A stretch of DNA of 64,000 nucleotides from Laguncularia racemosa (GCA_037954665.1 JBBMOL010000021.1:3968001-4032000); one strand, 5' to 3'. Shown: positions 23,113 through 35,252, counted from the stretch's first letter. Numbers and translations: made by a program. The notes: generated by a model from the sequence alone, not told the origin.

Positions 23113-23883
23113 TGATACGAACCACACCCACGTGTGACGAAACCCAATACCAATACGTTCGGAATTGCAACCCAAGATGCTAAACAATCAAAGTGGAACC
23201 GCGACCCGTTGCCTATAGGTGAGACAAGAACCTTGGTATATTTTGTTGATGCCACAATCGGGATGAAAGACCGATTGATAAGTCGGAGTGAACGCCACGA
23301 AAGAAATCTGATAAGTTCAAGGGAAGTTCTTTAGAGAACCAAGAGAGGAATTCTCTCAAAATATGTTATTCAATGTTGTATATGTCTGTCCTCCTCTATT
23401 TTCCAACCCTAGCAGCTTATATTAGGGTTTACAACTCGTAATAACAAAAGCCCAAAACGATATAACATAATAAAGTCGCGGAAAAATAACAAACAGGCAA
23501 TGAAAGCTGGCGGCGTAAGAGCCGGTGTAGTAGCTGGCGTAGAATGTACACCGGGTATATAGGCTGGCGGCGTAGTAAGCTGGCGTAGTCCCTCTATCAC
23601 GTGTGAATGGCAACGCCGGTTTAAGGCCGGCAGCGTTTAAGCCAGCATTGTCAAGGCCGGCAGCTTTGATCTCTAATGCTTTGATCTCCTTGAATGACTT
23701 GTACAAATGCAAGGTCATTCTCATGGTTGCTCCACTCTTTTTCTGGCTTCTTGGATCTCCTTTATCAGCCTGTTCAGTGCTTCCTTGAATCTTTTCGCTC
23801 GAGTTCTTGTGATCGGTCCAGGTGGCAATTCAAGAGGATCCACATTCCACCTTCTAGCTTGGCTCCCATCATGGCTCTCACCA
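23113..23883 (-). repeat. CRM-like element 1, 5' LTR
   Basis: Pairs with 18094-18849. Begins on the + strand tgatacgaacc and ends ctctcacca before the ttgtc duplication. Confidence 0.85.
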
Positions 23884-24076
23884 TTGTCCATCGCCTTGTA
23901 AAGCATGATAAGTGTGCCTGTTGGAATATACAATACATGAATAAGAGAAAAGGGGTTAGTAAACAAATAATTCTGGGGTCAATGTGGTCAAAATAAGCCC
24001 TCATCGCCAAGATTCGAAATCCTTTGGTTCTTGCTCTAATGATAGGTCTTATCGGATTTTGATTCCTATCAATAAG

Positions 24077-24200
24077 GTTAACTTCTAAATTTGATTAATT
24101 AAATAGATGAATTTGTTGAGATAGGATTTATTTCACTTAATTTGGTTTGGGTCCAAGCGTTATTTTTTTTTATTAATTCTTTCTAAGGTTATTTCATACA
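24077..24200. repeat. Dispersed repeat K, copy 2 (right part)
   Basis: Continues 13125-13399 after removal of element C. Aligns with about 860-960 (acttagtttggtttgggt and attaattctttctaaggt blocks). Confidence 0.5.
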
Positions 24201-24688
24201 TACATATTATTGATATTTATTATTGAAATTAACTTTACTATAATCATGGAACCGGAAATTGTAGCCCTTTTACCTTTATTTGGCATTGGTGACATACATG
24301 CTTGCCTATATATATAGTTATTTTATTTTGTTTTCTCCCTTAGTTTGATAGTCTCTTAACATATTTCACTTGAAAGGAGAAAAAAAAAAAACATGCATGT
24401 GTATGTCTTCTTCTAATTAATTTTAGAATGCACACTTATAATATTATTTTGTCTTATGTTATATTTTATAAAACTTATTATTATTATTATTTTACCCTTA
24501 TCAATTTAAATTTCTTTTTTCAAAAAAAAAACCATGCATTTATGTTATATTTTAGGCTTTTCATTTATGCTAATGTGGTTGTAAAATCTTTTTAATCAAA
24601 TTATAATAATAATTATTATTTTTTCCCAATTGCTTTTATACTAGATCAATTACAATTAGCACATTGAAGGAAGTAAGGAAAGCTATTT
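24201..24688. other. AT-rich intergenic DNA, nothing recognised
   Basis: Homopolymer A runs near 24380 and 24520 and an (ATT)-like run near 24480. No supported gene. Confidence 0.45.
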
Positions 24689-25951
24689 GTAACACCTTAG
24701 AATTTGGAATGCTATAACCGTATCACTATTGAGTAAAATTGAATAACTCTTAGATGAATCATTCCAATCATCATTGTTTAAGGCAATTGATTAAACTCTA
24801 AATTCAAAACTAGAGTAATGTCTATTAACTATCACCACATCCTCAAATCAATAACTTAAAATTCTATCAAGGAGTTCTTCACTGATTTTCGCATCATTCT
24901 TCATCAATATAATAGTATTGCTCTCTTTCATATCCATCCTGATAATGAGCCACGAAGTTCCCATTCTCATTGTAATGAATATGTTCATCATTCTACTTGT
25001 AATTGAAAAATAAAAGGAATGAGCTTAAGTCTAGTACGTGAGTACCACATAAACATGTGCATGCCACACAAACAACAATATCAACACATGTAAATGTAAG
25101 AGTATTACACATACGAGTAATCTATATTCAACATACAAGTACCCATGATCCTGTTACACATAATATTTACATAATATAACCTTAAGTTAGAAACTAACAT
25201 TGCGAGCCCTTTCTAATCCTAATCTACCTTAGATCATTTTGATATGCAGCTCTATTAGGGATAACGTGGCATATCAATCATCGGGATGCCCCTTAGGGAT
25301 TCGTCACTAGAGACCCTTAGGCTAAGCTAAGCATAAGCAACATACACAATTAACTCTAGTATTCAATTAAATTTATTTGATTACTAAGTTAACAATCATA
25401 AGCAACAAAACTCGATAAACACATACCTGTAGAAATGTTTTTACCATTATCTCTTGTATTGTTAGGAAAGGGATATAAACCTATCAATTATAAAAGACTA
25501 AATTTAGTTCTATTCTATAATCAATTTAAGTTTACTAATTGGTTAATTTCATATTCTAATTGTAGAATTTCCTTCCCTAATGTCTTGTTCTTGTTGTAGG
25601 TAATTCGTAATTTAGAATTGTAATATAATGAAACATAATCGAATGGGAATGCTCTAAAACAACATGGTCATGTAAGAGACTATGTAGAGGAACATGGGCT
25701 AGAGCATAACCATGTTTAACCTTGGTGTAGCTTCGACTTTTTATTTATTCACTTATTTAGCCTTGGTTTTATTTTATATTAATTATTTAATAAATATCAT
25801 TATATATATATGTAAATGTGTATTTACACTATCTCTACATAAAGCATTTGACAAAATATGTTGGTTTGCATATTTGTTATTTTATCTTTTAATAATTCTT
25901 ATTTATCTTGATATTTCATAATCCAATAATGAAATGGTTTAACATTTAATA

Positions 25952-25984
<33 letters not shown>

Positions 25985-26100
25985 GTACTACTACTACTAC
26001 TACTACTACTACCTTTTTTTCACCTATAAAACTTGAAGATTACATACACATATGTATCCATCTATTACCCAATTTACATCATAATGTTTTAATTTATTAG
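24689..26100. repeat. LTR-like repeat J, copy 1
   Basis: Aligns with the interrupted copy at 26440-30690. Shared ordered blocks include ttggaatgctataac, gaatgattcac-like and ccattccaa-like segments, gagcttaagtctagta, taagttagaaactaac, cgataaacacatac, atttccttcccta-like, and gaacatgggctagagcata. Non-coding. The gtaacacctt edge and the landmark order suggest an old gypsy-type LTR; no clear duplication was found. Confidence 0.55.
25953..26011. repeat. Compound microsatellite (TTA)n(CTA)n
   Basis: A run of tta/att units switches to tac/act units without a break, inside repeat J copy 1. Confidence 0.9.
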
Positions 26101-26529
26101 TAACATGCATTATGTGTTAGAAATTTTCAAAGAAAAAGGGGAAAAGCTAAGGATACTTATAGGTACGTGAGGAAAAAGTTTCCTTATTACGAGACTTATA
26201 CAAAGTTGTTAAGAAAATCGTAACTCTCTTAAGATACAATTAAATGTGTATCAAAGACAAGAGTAACAATCTTTTATTCTTGATGACCATATAGACTTAT
26301 AGAACTTAGAAGGTTATTTTAATGTGAAAGAGAGAATGTAATAAGAATAAGTCATAAAATTTATGTAAAATTGTTTGAGATATAACAATATACACTTAGA
26401 CATTCAATTGTTAATTTCCATATCTTATATGTAATGTGCCAAAACTTGGAATGCTACAACTCACCATGTGTCTCTACAAGATAGCGATATGCTAAAGCTC
26501 TCCTACACCTTTGTAACTTCAAACTTATC

Positions 26530-27997
26530 TGATAGGAATCAAAATCCTACAAGACCTATCACTAGGACAAGAGCTAAAGGATTACAAAACCCGACCCTAG
26601 AAATATTTGCATACTAACTTCTTTTCTATTACTTATTTGTTGTGCATTCCAGTAGGCATACTTGTCGCATTTTACAAGGCGATGGGCAAACTTACTAAAA
26701 CTTAGCTTGTAGGTTATTCATGGACTGACATAAACCAAAGATGAACTAAACCAACAAATTATTCGCTTGAAACGAAGAACCGGCTATTTGAAGATCATTA
26801 TCTTTTGTATTTGTATTTTTATTATTGAACCGGTCATGTTTTACTCATTTTTGAGACTTTTTGATTTACTTGTAATGAGTGTTTAGAACTGGCCACCTAA
26901 GTAGCTTAGTTGTAATTTTCATATGATTTTACCCTAATAGGAGCAAGTATAAATACTTGCTAACTAGGGTTTGTTGGGGACTTTTTGAACATTACATTTG
27001 GCTGCCTTTTTTCACGTGAAATATAAGGTTTGTTCTCTATTTTCATAAGACTTTTATCAACTTCTTCTAGGATTGTAGTGAGTGGAGGCTTAAGGATTTG
27101 TGAGTAACATCAAATCCCTTAAGTTGATTCCAATTTCATACTAGTGTGTCATATCTAGTGCGAATTGGATTTGTTCTTGTTGAGTTCTTATTACATGCAA
27201 TTTAGGGTTCTATATCTATTCTTGGAATCATGCTATTTTAGTGGAATTAGATCCTAAGTGTATTGTTTATTTGTGCTATATCAGAATTACAATTGATTGT
27301 CATTTGCGTGGTTGTCACTTGATCTTTAGGGGTTTTAATGTTTGTTGAAATCACGCATCTTGTGGCTTATTGGTTGAGTCTTCAATTGTCTTTTGTATAA
27401 TTGAAATCTATCAATTGAAGCATATCATGATTTAGTATCAGAGCAAGTTGTTCATACAATTAAGGTTCACTTGGCAATTGTTCATCATGCCATTTTGAGA
27501 ACTTGGTTTGATTGAATTCTTCAATTGGTCGTGTTCATGTGCTTTGGAGTTAAGGCAAATCATCTTTTTAGTGTGTGGCATAACTAGTGAGAATTAGATT
27601 TGTTTTTGTTGTGTTCTTATTACACGCAATTTAGGGTTCCATATATAATATAAGGTTCATGCCATTTTAGTTGGACATTAGACTCTATTGTTTTGTTCAT
27701 TTGTGTTATTTTAAAATTGCAAGTGATTGTCATTGTAAATTGTGTGGATGTCACTTGAACTTTAGGATTTAAGTGCTTGTTGAAATCACGCAACTTGTGG
27801 CTTTTTAGTTGAGTCTTCAATTGTCTTTTGTATAATTGCAATCTATCCATTGAAGCACATCATAATTTGGTATTAGAGCAAGTTGTTCATACAATTAGGG
27901 TTCACTTGGCAATTGTTCATCATACCATTTTGAGAACTTGGTTTGATTAAATTCTTCAATTGGTTGTGTTCATGTTCTTTGGAATTAAGGCACATCA
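26530..27997 (+). mobile_element. Solo LTR E with tandem-duplicated 3' region
   Basis: 1468 bp, tgataggaatc start and aaggcacatca end, exact 5-bp duplication ttatc (26525-26529 and 27998-28002). TATA-like gtataaatac near 26946. The 3' part is a direct duplication of about 430 bp (about 27145-27560 and 27577-27990). Each copy carries an LTR-terminus-like gaagcayatca followed by a primer-like tttagtatcagagc (about 27432) or tttggtattagagc (about 27864). Same family as D and C. Confidence 0.85.
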
Positions 27998-28364
27998 TTA
28001 TCTAACTCCTAAAGTCAATTTACCATTTATAACTCCAATAAATATAAAAGAATGATTCACGGGTGAACCATTCCAACCACAATTCATTAAAAATAAACAA
28101 ACATATCAAATCCAATCACAATTTCAAACTTCCATTATCTTAAAATAAATAGTCATGGGTAAGAATATCTAAATAGTCTCTAAGATCCCAACAAAAAAAT
28201 CTCTAAGTTTGCCAATGGACTTTCAAAGTCTCCTTTGCTCATTCCCATAATAGTAATAATAATCTCCCTCAGTCTCGTTTTGGTAACAGCAACATACAAT
28301 TCCATACTTATCATGCTTAATGTATTAGTCGTACCCACTAATAATTGAAAAAGAAAAAAGTTGA

Positions 28365-28676
28365 TGATATGCCTCAAATGGTTCTACAATCAGATAATCG
28401 CTTTGATACCAAAAGATGATATGCCTAAAACAATTATATAATTAGATAATCACTCTAATACCAAAAGATGATGCTCCTAAGATAATGATATAATCAAGCG
28501 ATTACTTTAATACCAAAAGATGATGTGCCTAAGACGATGATATAATCAAATGATAGCTCTGATACCAAAAGATGATATGCCTTAAACAATTATACAATCA
28601 GACAATCGCCTTAATACTAAAATATGATACACCTTAAACGATTATACAATTAGATAATCGCTTTAATACCAAAAGA
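28365..28676 (-). repeat. Six tandem 52-bp units, each LTR terminus plus primer-binding site
   Basis: Units start at 28365, 28417, 28469, 28521, 28573 and 28625; the unique LTR body starts with the same motif at 28677. Every unit begins with a tgatatgcc-type LTR terminus, has a variable AT-rich middle with ataatc blocks, and ends in ctttaataccaaaaga or a variant. On the minus strand that is a primer-binding site for initiator-Met tRNA followed by the next LTR end. The spacing is exactly 52 bp throughout while the units differ at many bases. Confidence 0.9.
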
Positions 28677-29357
28677 TGATGTGCCTATTTCCCAATTCAT
28701 AATACAATAATCGCAATCTCGATTTCAACAATCACAATATTCAATCTAATAATCAAATACAAGAATAAATATTGTCTAAAGCCCTTACCAGATTTTATGT
28801 ACTAGCAAATGATCAGCACTAGCATGGAATGGTTGATACAACATATAACGATTTCGATGCCATCACTCACCACAATCAAAAGATTGATAAGAGTTTGAGA
28901 GGAAAACTCAAAGAGTCGAATTTAACAGGTTTAATAATTTGTCCTTTTAATTGTCAAAATAAGTAAAAAATACAAGGAAAAGTCAAAACAAATCGGTTCA
29001 AGAAAGTCGCTGGCTTAGCAAAGTACACCACCAACTTTTATTTTTGAGCCGTTGGCCTAGGCTAGCCTAAGTGAGATAAGCCATCGGCTTAGAAGGCCAA
29101 CCTAAGTTCTACGCCACCAGCTTTGAGAGTTGACCTAAATGAAGTATCACCAGTCATGAATCATCGATTGTTATCTTGAAGTAATAACAAGTACATTCGA
29201 TTGAAAATGAAAATAATCATGCAAAATGTATGAAGAGATTATGTGATGTTCTTCGGGTTCCATCTAATCAAGTAAAACCCTCAAGGTAAGGTTTTATAAT
29301 CTTTTGGCTCTAGCTCAAGTGATTGGTCCCATAATTGGAAGAATTTGATTCCCATCA
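28365..29357 (-). mobile_element. Solo LTR F with primer-site array
   Basis: 993 bp on the minus strand. The + strand begins tgatatgcc at 28365 and ends attcccatca at 29357, with exact duplication gttga (28360-28364 and 29358-29362). The sense start tgatgggaatcaaatt resembles the LTRs of A, B and C. The sense 3' end is a tandem array, described separately. Inserted in repeat J copy 2. Confidence 0.83.
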
Positions 29358-29518
29358 GTTGAGCTCAAGCCTAGTATGTGAGTGCCATAAGGACATGTGT
29401 ATGTCAAGCAGGTCACATTATAGACATATAGGGATGCAACATCAACATCATAAATAATCCATTTCTTTTCTTTGATTCAATAGTCAACCATCATAAGAGT
29501 ACTCAAGATTCCACCACA

Positions 29519-29575
29519 CTACACACACACACACACGCACACACACACACACGCACACACAGATATATATATAGT
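29519..29575. repeat. (AC)n microsatellite with an (AT)n tail
   Basis: Dinucleotide ac run with a few acgc interruptions, then gatatatatatag. Inside repeat J copy 2. Confidence 0.9.
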
Positions 29576-31854
29576 AAGTCTTAGGTTAGAAACTAGCACT
29601 ACAGGCTCCATCTAATCATTAAAGTGCCCTCTAGTCATTCACCATTGTAGGGCTTTAGGTCGAGCCAACCACAAATAATACATATATTTAAATCCAATAT
29701 CCAATTAATTTAATGTAGATTATTAAATTAATAATCAAAAGTAGCAAACACGATAAACACATACTTAAAAGAGCGGTCTCACAGCTAGCTTTTGTGTAAC
29801 TATTAAAGGTGTAAAAACTTATCATGTTTCAAAGACTAAGTTTAGTACTACCCTGTGACATAATCTAAGCTTGCTATATTGTTAATTATATGTTAGTTGC
29901 ATATTTCCCTTCCCCCTTATGTTATTGTAGGTGAACTTAGTTTAAAATTGAAGAAAATCAAAATAAAAGTACAATGGAAGTGTTCCAGAACAACATGACT
30001 GTGTATGTGGTCGTGTATAAGAACATGGGAAGGAGCATGACCGTGTGATTGGCCATATACCTTATTATGTGTGAAGCCTTTCCAACACGTCTAAGTATAA
30101 GGTCTTGTACTTGGCTATTTACTTTAACACTAGTAGGTACATGCCTGTGTACCTAGTCATATACCTTATTAGTATATAACTCCCTCTCCAACTCAACACA
30201 AGAAGGTATATGCCCTTGTACCTAACTATATATCCCTTTGTTTCGAAAATTTTCCTCTTCTTCTTCTCCAATCATCATCCCAATCCTAGTTTCTTTGTAT
30301 CTAGACCAAATCAATTTGATTAAATTGTTAATTCTACACTTTTATGTGAACTATAAACACTTACTTGCTTCAATTAGCGGGTGGAGTCTCAACATTGCTT
30401 AATCCTATGTTTGTGCGTGTTCCATCTCACTCTTTATTCCAAATTCTAATACCACATCATCCACAAAATGTTCAAGCCCAGGAACTTGAAATCAATAAGT
30501 CATATAGTAACAATTAAGGCCTTTACCTATTGGAAACATGTTGATCTTATAGGATTTCATCAAGTTACACTGTGTGTGTCTAAATACATTCTTCAGGTTT
30601 CAATTGCACAAATGGGAAAAGAGGAGACAATAGGTCAATTGGGGGTTTAAATACCTTGACCATAAAAAGACTAAAATGGCCCTACACTTAAAACCTTATT
30701 ATTTTTGTCACGCCTCTCCCTAGGTACTCAACGTAACAACCCGCCACGATTGCCCAACCCTAGCTAGGTGACCGCGAAGTGTCTCCATCCAAGTACTATA
30801 CCTGTTTAATTACATTATAACATGCAATGCCTCTAACATTCATTTACTCTAATACTCATAACATATACATATCTAATAGAAATATTAGATGATTATCTAT
30901 TTACATAACTGTCAATGGGTCCCATTTCATATATATATACAAAAGTTCCATTGATCTTATCATGGCTCCTACATTTCCATAATTCAAATCTATCAAACTA
31001 ACTCATGTGCTAATCCTCACTTTCACCCACAATATCCAAGATCTTCTAGCTTTATAACAGAGGCTTACCTTAGTTTGACGACCTATAAGAAAGTTTAGGT
31101 AGTCGCAACCTATAAGAAAAAATTTGTGGGAAGGTAAGCTATAAGCTTAGTGAGATAGGAGTGCAATCTTTTAGTGTTGTTATCACACAGGCAATTTCAA
31201 ACAAGCTATCAATCATATGTTATTCATGAGCAACCACATGAATGCATCAATTCACATGCTCTTCTAGTAACCAACATGAAGTCTAGGGTTACGCCCCCCT
31301 TGATCTTGTATGAAGTCCGAAAATTTTCAAAAAGTTATATAAACAATTACAGAAAATAAATAGAATAATAAATATTATTTTATTCTAAATTTGTGATAAT
31401 AATAGGTTTTAAAAATTTAAACATTTAGAAAGAACAACTTTCGTAAGGAAGATAAGATGATGAACCTAATAAATTGAATTTTATGAAATATATTACCGAA
31501 TAAATTTAGGAAGTGACGAACTTGAAAATATCCGAATATACAAATATAAACGGATAAATGAAAATAATTGTAAAATTTAACTTTAGTTCAAGTAAATTAA
31601 ATTAAAAGAATAAATCATCCGAAACATAATTTTTAAACAATATTAGGTTAAGTAATGAAATTAATTTAAATTATAAATCTAGGAATTTCAAATTAAAATT
31701 TAGAGTAAATATTTATCTTTGGAATAATCAAATTAACCTAGACGTAAAATTTTATAATAAATTGTTGAAGATATAATTTTTAAAGGTATTCCCATATGTG
31801 TGCGAATGTTAAAATAGGGGTATTTTTAAATAAAATATAATTACAATATAATAT

Positions 31855-32200
31855 ATAAAAATACATATAAATATATATATAACTGTTAAAAAAAAAAGAG
31901 GTCCCATCTCCTTTCTTTTCTTTCTTTTCCTTTCTTTTCTTTCCTTTCCCTCCTTTTATTTTTTTTTCTTTCCTAGACCGACCCCCTTACCCCTCTCTTT
32001 TCCCGTTCTACTCACCCCCTTTCTTCCTTTTCTTTTTTTTCTTTCCTTTTCTTCTTTTTCTTCCTTCCTTCTTCTTCCTCCGGATCTTTTTTTTCCAGAT
32101 CTCCTCGACCGCACTTCCCTTCTTCTCGTCGTCCTTCACTCACCCTCCTGTCGCCCCTTCCTCTCTTCCCGTTCCCTTCTTTTCCCTTTCAGTTTACCAC
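31855..32200 (+). promoter_or_regulatory. LTR H TATA region and pyrimidine-rich leader
   Basis: AT-rich catataaatatatatataa near 31864-31882 is followed after a poly-A run by about 280 bp of C/T-rich DNA (31895-32190). This is the usual promoter and leader layout of large plant gypsy LTRs. Promoter role is inference. Confidence 0.45.
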
Positions 32201-33476
32201 CCAACGACGGCGACAATGACCCTCAACAACAACAGCAACGACAGCGACAGCGATCTCTATAGCGACAAGGAACGACGATGATGAGGAGGACGACGACCAC
32301 AACAACCGTGACAACGGCAACAGCAACGGTGACAATCACAATGACAAAGAGGACAACAACACAAGTGACTCCAACAATGAGACAAGCAGTGACCACGATC
32401 TCGACGACAATGGTGATGGCAATAACGATTTAGCAGCTGCAACAACAACAACGGTCACCCAATGACGATGAGCCCGGCGATAGCAACCGTAGCAACGGCG
32501 ACGATCACTCCCACTCCGACATAGCAACAACGATTCGATAGCTACAACCACAACGATGATAGCAGCAATGATGGTTCGAATGATGGCAGCAACTGCGACT
32601 CCAATAACGGCAACAACAAACGGACAGCAAGTACAAAAGCGAGTGAGGGAAGAGGAAGAGAAAAGAATGTGTGTGTGTGTGGCGATATGCATGAACGAGG
32701 AGGTGTATGTGAGTGTGCGCATGAATGAAAATTTGTATGTGTTTGTATGCGGTGAGGGATGATGTGTGTGCGGTGAAGGAAGGTCTAGGTGTGCGGGAAT
32801 GGAGGTCGTGCGTGTGTACGTGTGAGTGTGTGTGGCTATGTGCATGGATGAGGGTGTGTATGTGTGTTTGTGTGGAGGAAGATGTGTATGTGTGATTGAA
32901 GGTGTGTGAGTTATGTAAGGATGCATGTATGTGCGGGTGAAAGTGTGCGGGGCGTAAGGGTGTGTATGTAAGTATGTGTGGCGGTGTGCAGAATGTAGGA
33001 GGAGATATGTGTATGAAGTATGTGGGAAAGTTTGTATGTATGTGAATGATGGAGTATGGTGTGTGTGTATGCGTGTGTGTAAATTAGGAGGTGATGTAGT
33101 GTATGCGGAATGTGTGTGTAAATGAAGTGGGTATATGTGTATGTGTGGTTGAGGGTGTATGATGTGTATAAAGATGTATGTATGTGTATGTGTGTAGGGA
33201 TGTGTGTGATGTATGTGGGGAAGTAAGTAGTGCATGTGAAGATAGTGTATGTGACGGTGGGTGTGATGCATATGGAGATACGTGTATGTGTAGGTGATGG
33301 TGTGATGTGTGTAAGGGTGTGTAGTATGTGTATGTGGGCGTGTGGCATGTGTGTGTAAAGGTGTGGTGTATGCGAAATGTATGTGTAGAATGATATGTGG
33401 TATGTAGGAGAAGCGTGTATGCATATGTATGGTGTGGGATTTGCGGAGCGTGTATATGTGTGAAAGGTGTGGGGTG
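32200..33476. repeat. Low-complexity tracts in LTR H (left of element G)
   Basis: 32200-32640 is built of cryptic acaacgacgac and caacggcaac trinucleotide-like repeats. 32650-33476 is cryptic tgtgtatg and gtgtgtg repeat. Long minus-strand frames here are His/Thr/Tyr-rich translations of the repeats and not genes. The tract continues at 40610-41118 on the other side of element G. Confidence 0.75.
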
Positions 33477-35201
33477 TGATAGAGCCATTTTATACTCAAT
33501 CTTTATAGTATAAATTGTGTTAAATTATTATTGATTTTATAGAAATCATAAGGAAATAGTACTTTAATTCTATCATCGTGATAAATCAGGTTAAATGGAG
33601 TCAAGGATGCCAATTCAAGTAAATTAGAGAAGCCATCTACAACTTGGTTCAAAGACAAGGATTTACACCGCCGGAGGGAAGTACATGGGCGTGTAACTGA
33701 AGTACACGGCCGTGTACTTGGTTTTGAATCAACAGGAAGATACACGGTTGAAGTACACGGCCGTGTAGCTAACTAGAAACTAGCACGGTTTGAGGCACGG
33801 CCAAGGTGAAAACCGTGCCCCTCACTGGACAAGAAGGCGGAAATGTGGACATTGAACAAAGAGAGACACGGCTTAGGGCACGGCCGTGGGAGCAACCGTG
33901 CTTGGAGCCGTGGTGGAAGCTAGACGTGACAAGGAGAAGAAAGTGTGGAACATCAACCAGATGAAGGCACGGCTTGAAATCTAGTCGTGTGTCTAACCGT
34001 GGTACACACTGGACACGGATGAAGACTTGTAGATTATGCACGGATGAAGGCACGACTTGAAATCTTGCCGTGTGTGTAACCGTGGTACACACTGGGCGCG
34101 GATGAAGACTTGAAGAATATGCACAGAGTATGGCACGGCTTGACCCACGGCCGTGTGGTGGGGCGTGCCAGGCAGACGAATCTTCACTTCTCAAAATCTA
34201 CTTGGAAAAGGAAAGATATTTTCGTATCTTGCTAGCAAAAGATCACATGCTATCCCCCTAACAATATAAATAGAACCAACCCTAGAGGGTTAGGAGAACT
34301 TTTGAATCTTTGGATCTTGAAGAACCTTGGATCATCTTAGAGGCAGAGCAGGCAACCGAGTTCATCATGTCTTTACTTTTTATTTTCGTTTTATTGATGA
34401 ACATGAGTAGCTAAGCTACTTTTCTAGCCAAAGGGTCATAGATGTTTAATTCTCCACGAATTGTGAGGTCTAATTGACTTGTATTTATTCTATTCTTTGA
34501 TTTCGGGTATTCATATATCTTCTGATCGTTTTGTCATTATTATCTTTGTTGATTGGTATGAATAGAGCTCTTCTACTCAATTAGCAAGTTAATATATTGT
34601 CAACTAGCACGTCAAATCCGTAATTGTTTGATTGTTCTAGTCTTAGTGACGCAATAACATGTTTAGTTATAAAAGAGATGATTGAATTCATGTTATGGAG
34701 GTGTGTGATCATGTTTAAATAGGTTATCTTATAATCTACTGGTATGAATTGGTGGTCTCTCTAGATCTTAATGCTATTGATAGATTAAATCCTAAGCGCT
34801 TATCTAGGGTTGTTTAATCAATAAGAGAAATAATTCAAAGTGCTTGTCTGAGGTTATCGAGGAAATAAGGAGAGATAGTTTGTTAGAGCTTGTTAATAAC
34901 CATAACCAATTTATCTAAGAACAAGAATAGAGAACATTTGCATCGATGATCAATTCCTTGAATTAAACTATCTTGATTCCTTTGGCTAGGCTTTTATTAA
35001 TATCCGATTTTCTTACCTTGTTTTACTTTATTTTGATTCACAAACAAAACCCCCCCATTTTTCTTTTTCCTTTTTTTTTTTTCTCCTTGAATAGAAATAA
35101 GTTTAACCAATCTCTATGGATTCAACCCTACTCACCACTATATGCAAATCATATAATTGTCTAGGAGTAGGTTTTATTTTTGTTGGATTCGACACCCATC
35201 A
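33477..35201 (+). repeat. Element G 5' LTR
   Basis: Begins tgatagagcc, ends acacccatca. The U3 region holds four copies of the palindrome cacggccgtg (33705, 33756, 33889, 34146) plus many near-copies. TATA box (aatataaatag) near 34263-34273. Open frames in it have no known motif and are not genes. Confidence 0.9.
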
Positions 35202-35206
35202 AATTT

Positions 35207-35223
35207 TGGCGCCGTTGCCGGGG
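35207..35223 (+). promoter_or_regulatory. Element G primer-binding site (tRNA-Asp type)
   Basis: tggcgccgttgccgggg, 5 bp after the LTR end; complementary to a tRNA-Asp 3' end, as known for Athila and Tat elements. Confidence 0.85.
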
Positions 35224-35252
35224 ATTGGTGTCAAATTTATTTCTATTCTTGT

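Larger units (their letters stand above)
18094..23883 (-). mobile_element. CRM-like chromovirus element 1 (integrase core deleted)
   Basis: 5790 bp, LTRs 18094-18849 and 23113-23883, 5-bp duplication ttgcc/ttgtc with one transition. Order on the minus strand: primer site, gag, protease, reverse transcriptase, RNase H, integrase C-terminus running into the 3' LTR. The pol end with DDLRTNPFQ and PITRTRVKRF segments, overlapping the polypurine tract and LTR, fits what is known of CRM elements; the clade is inferred, not computed. The integrase zinc finger and catalytic core are missing. At least ten in-frame stops are present. Confidence 0.85.
13400..24071 (-). mobile_element. Element C: gag-less non-autonomous LTR retrotransposon, split by CRM-like element 1
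   Basis: Read on the minus strand: 5' LTR (24071 down to 17240, interrupted by 18094-23883), primer site, leader, protease, repeat-rich coding tail, polypurine tract, 3' LTR (14437 to 13400). The target duplication ataag is exact (13395-13399 and 24072-24076). Net LTR lengths are 1038 and about 1037 bp. It has no gag core, reverse transcriptase or integrase. It differs from A and B because its LTR ends at the inner terminus; the extra 170 bp up to the outer terminus (17070) lie in its internal region. Confidence 0.85.
17240..24071 (-). repeat. Element C 5' LTR, interrupted by CRM-like element 1
   Basis: LTR parts are 17240-18093 and 23884-24071. Joining them across the insertion restores the order seen in the 3' LTR (agtttttccatcaccctgt near 14248). 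The insertion point is marked by ttgcc (18089-18093) and ttgtc (23884-23888). TATA box on the minus strand at about 17828-17838. Confidence 0.85.
26440..30690. repeat. LTR-like repeat J, copy 2, split by solo LTRs E and F
   Basis: Pieces are 26440-26529, 28003-28359 and 29363 to about 30690. They align in order with copy 1 at 24689-26100. The breaks fall exactly at the target duplications of E (ttatc) and F (gttga). An open frame near 30468-30650 is not supported by any known motif. Confidence 0.55.

Noticed and set aside
28365..28676. Possible CRISPR array (regular 52-bp spacing)
   Set aside because: Plant context, repeats lack a repeat/unique-spacer pattern, and each unit is an LTR terminus plus primer site.
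32336..33499. 387-residue minus-strand open frame, rich in His, Thr and Tyr
   Set aside because: Translation of the GT-rich cryptic repeat; several overlapping frames are open for the same reason, and it crosses the LTR boundary of element G at 33477.
33769..34194. 141-residue minus-strand frame in the element G LTR
   Set aside because: Runs through palindromic LTR repeats, is disrupted in the other LTR, and has no known motif.
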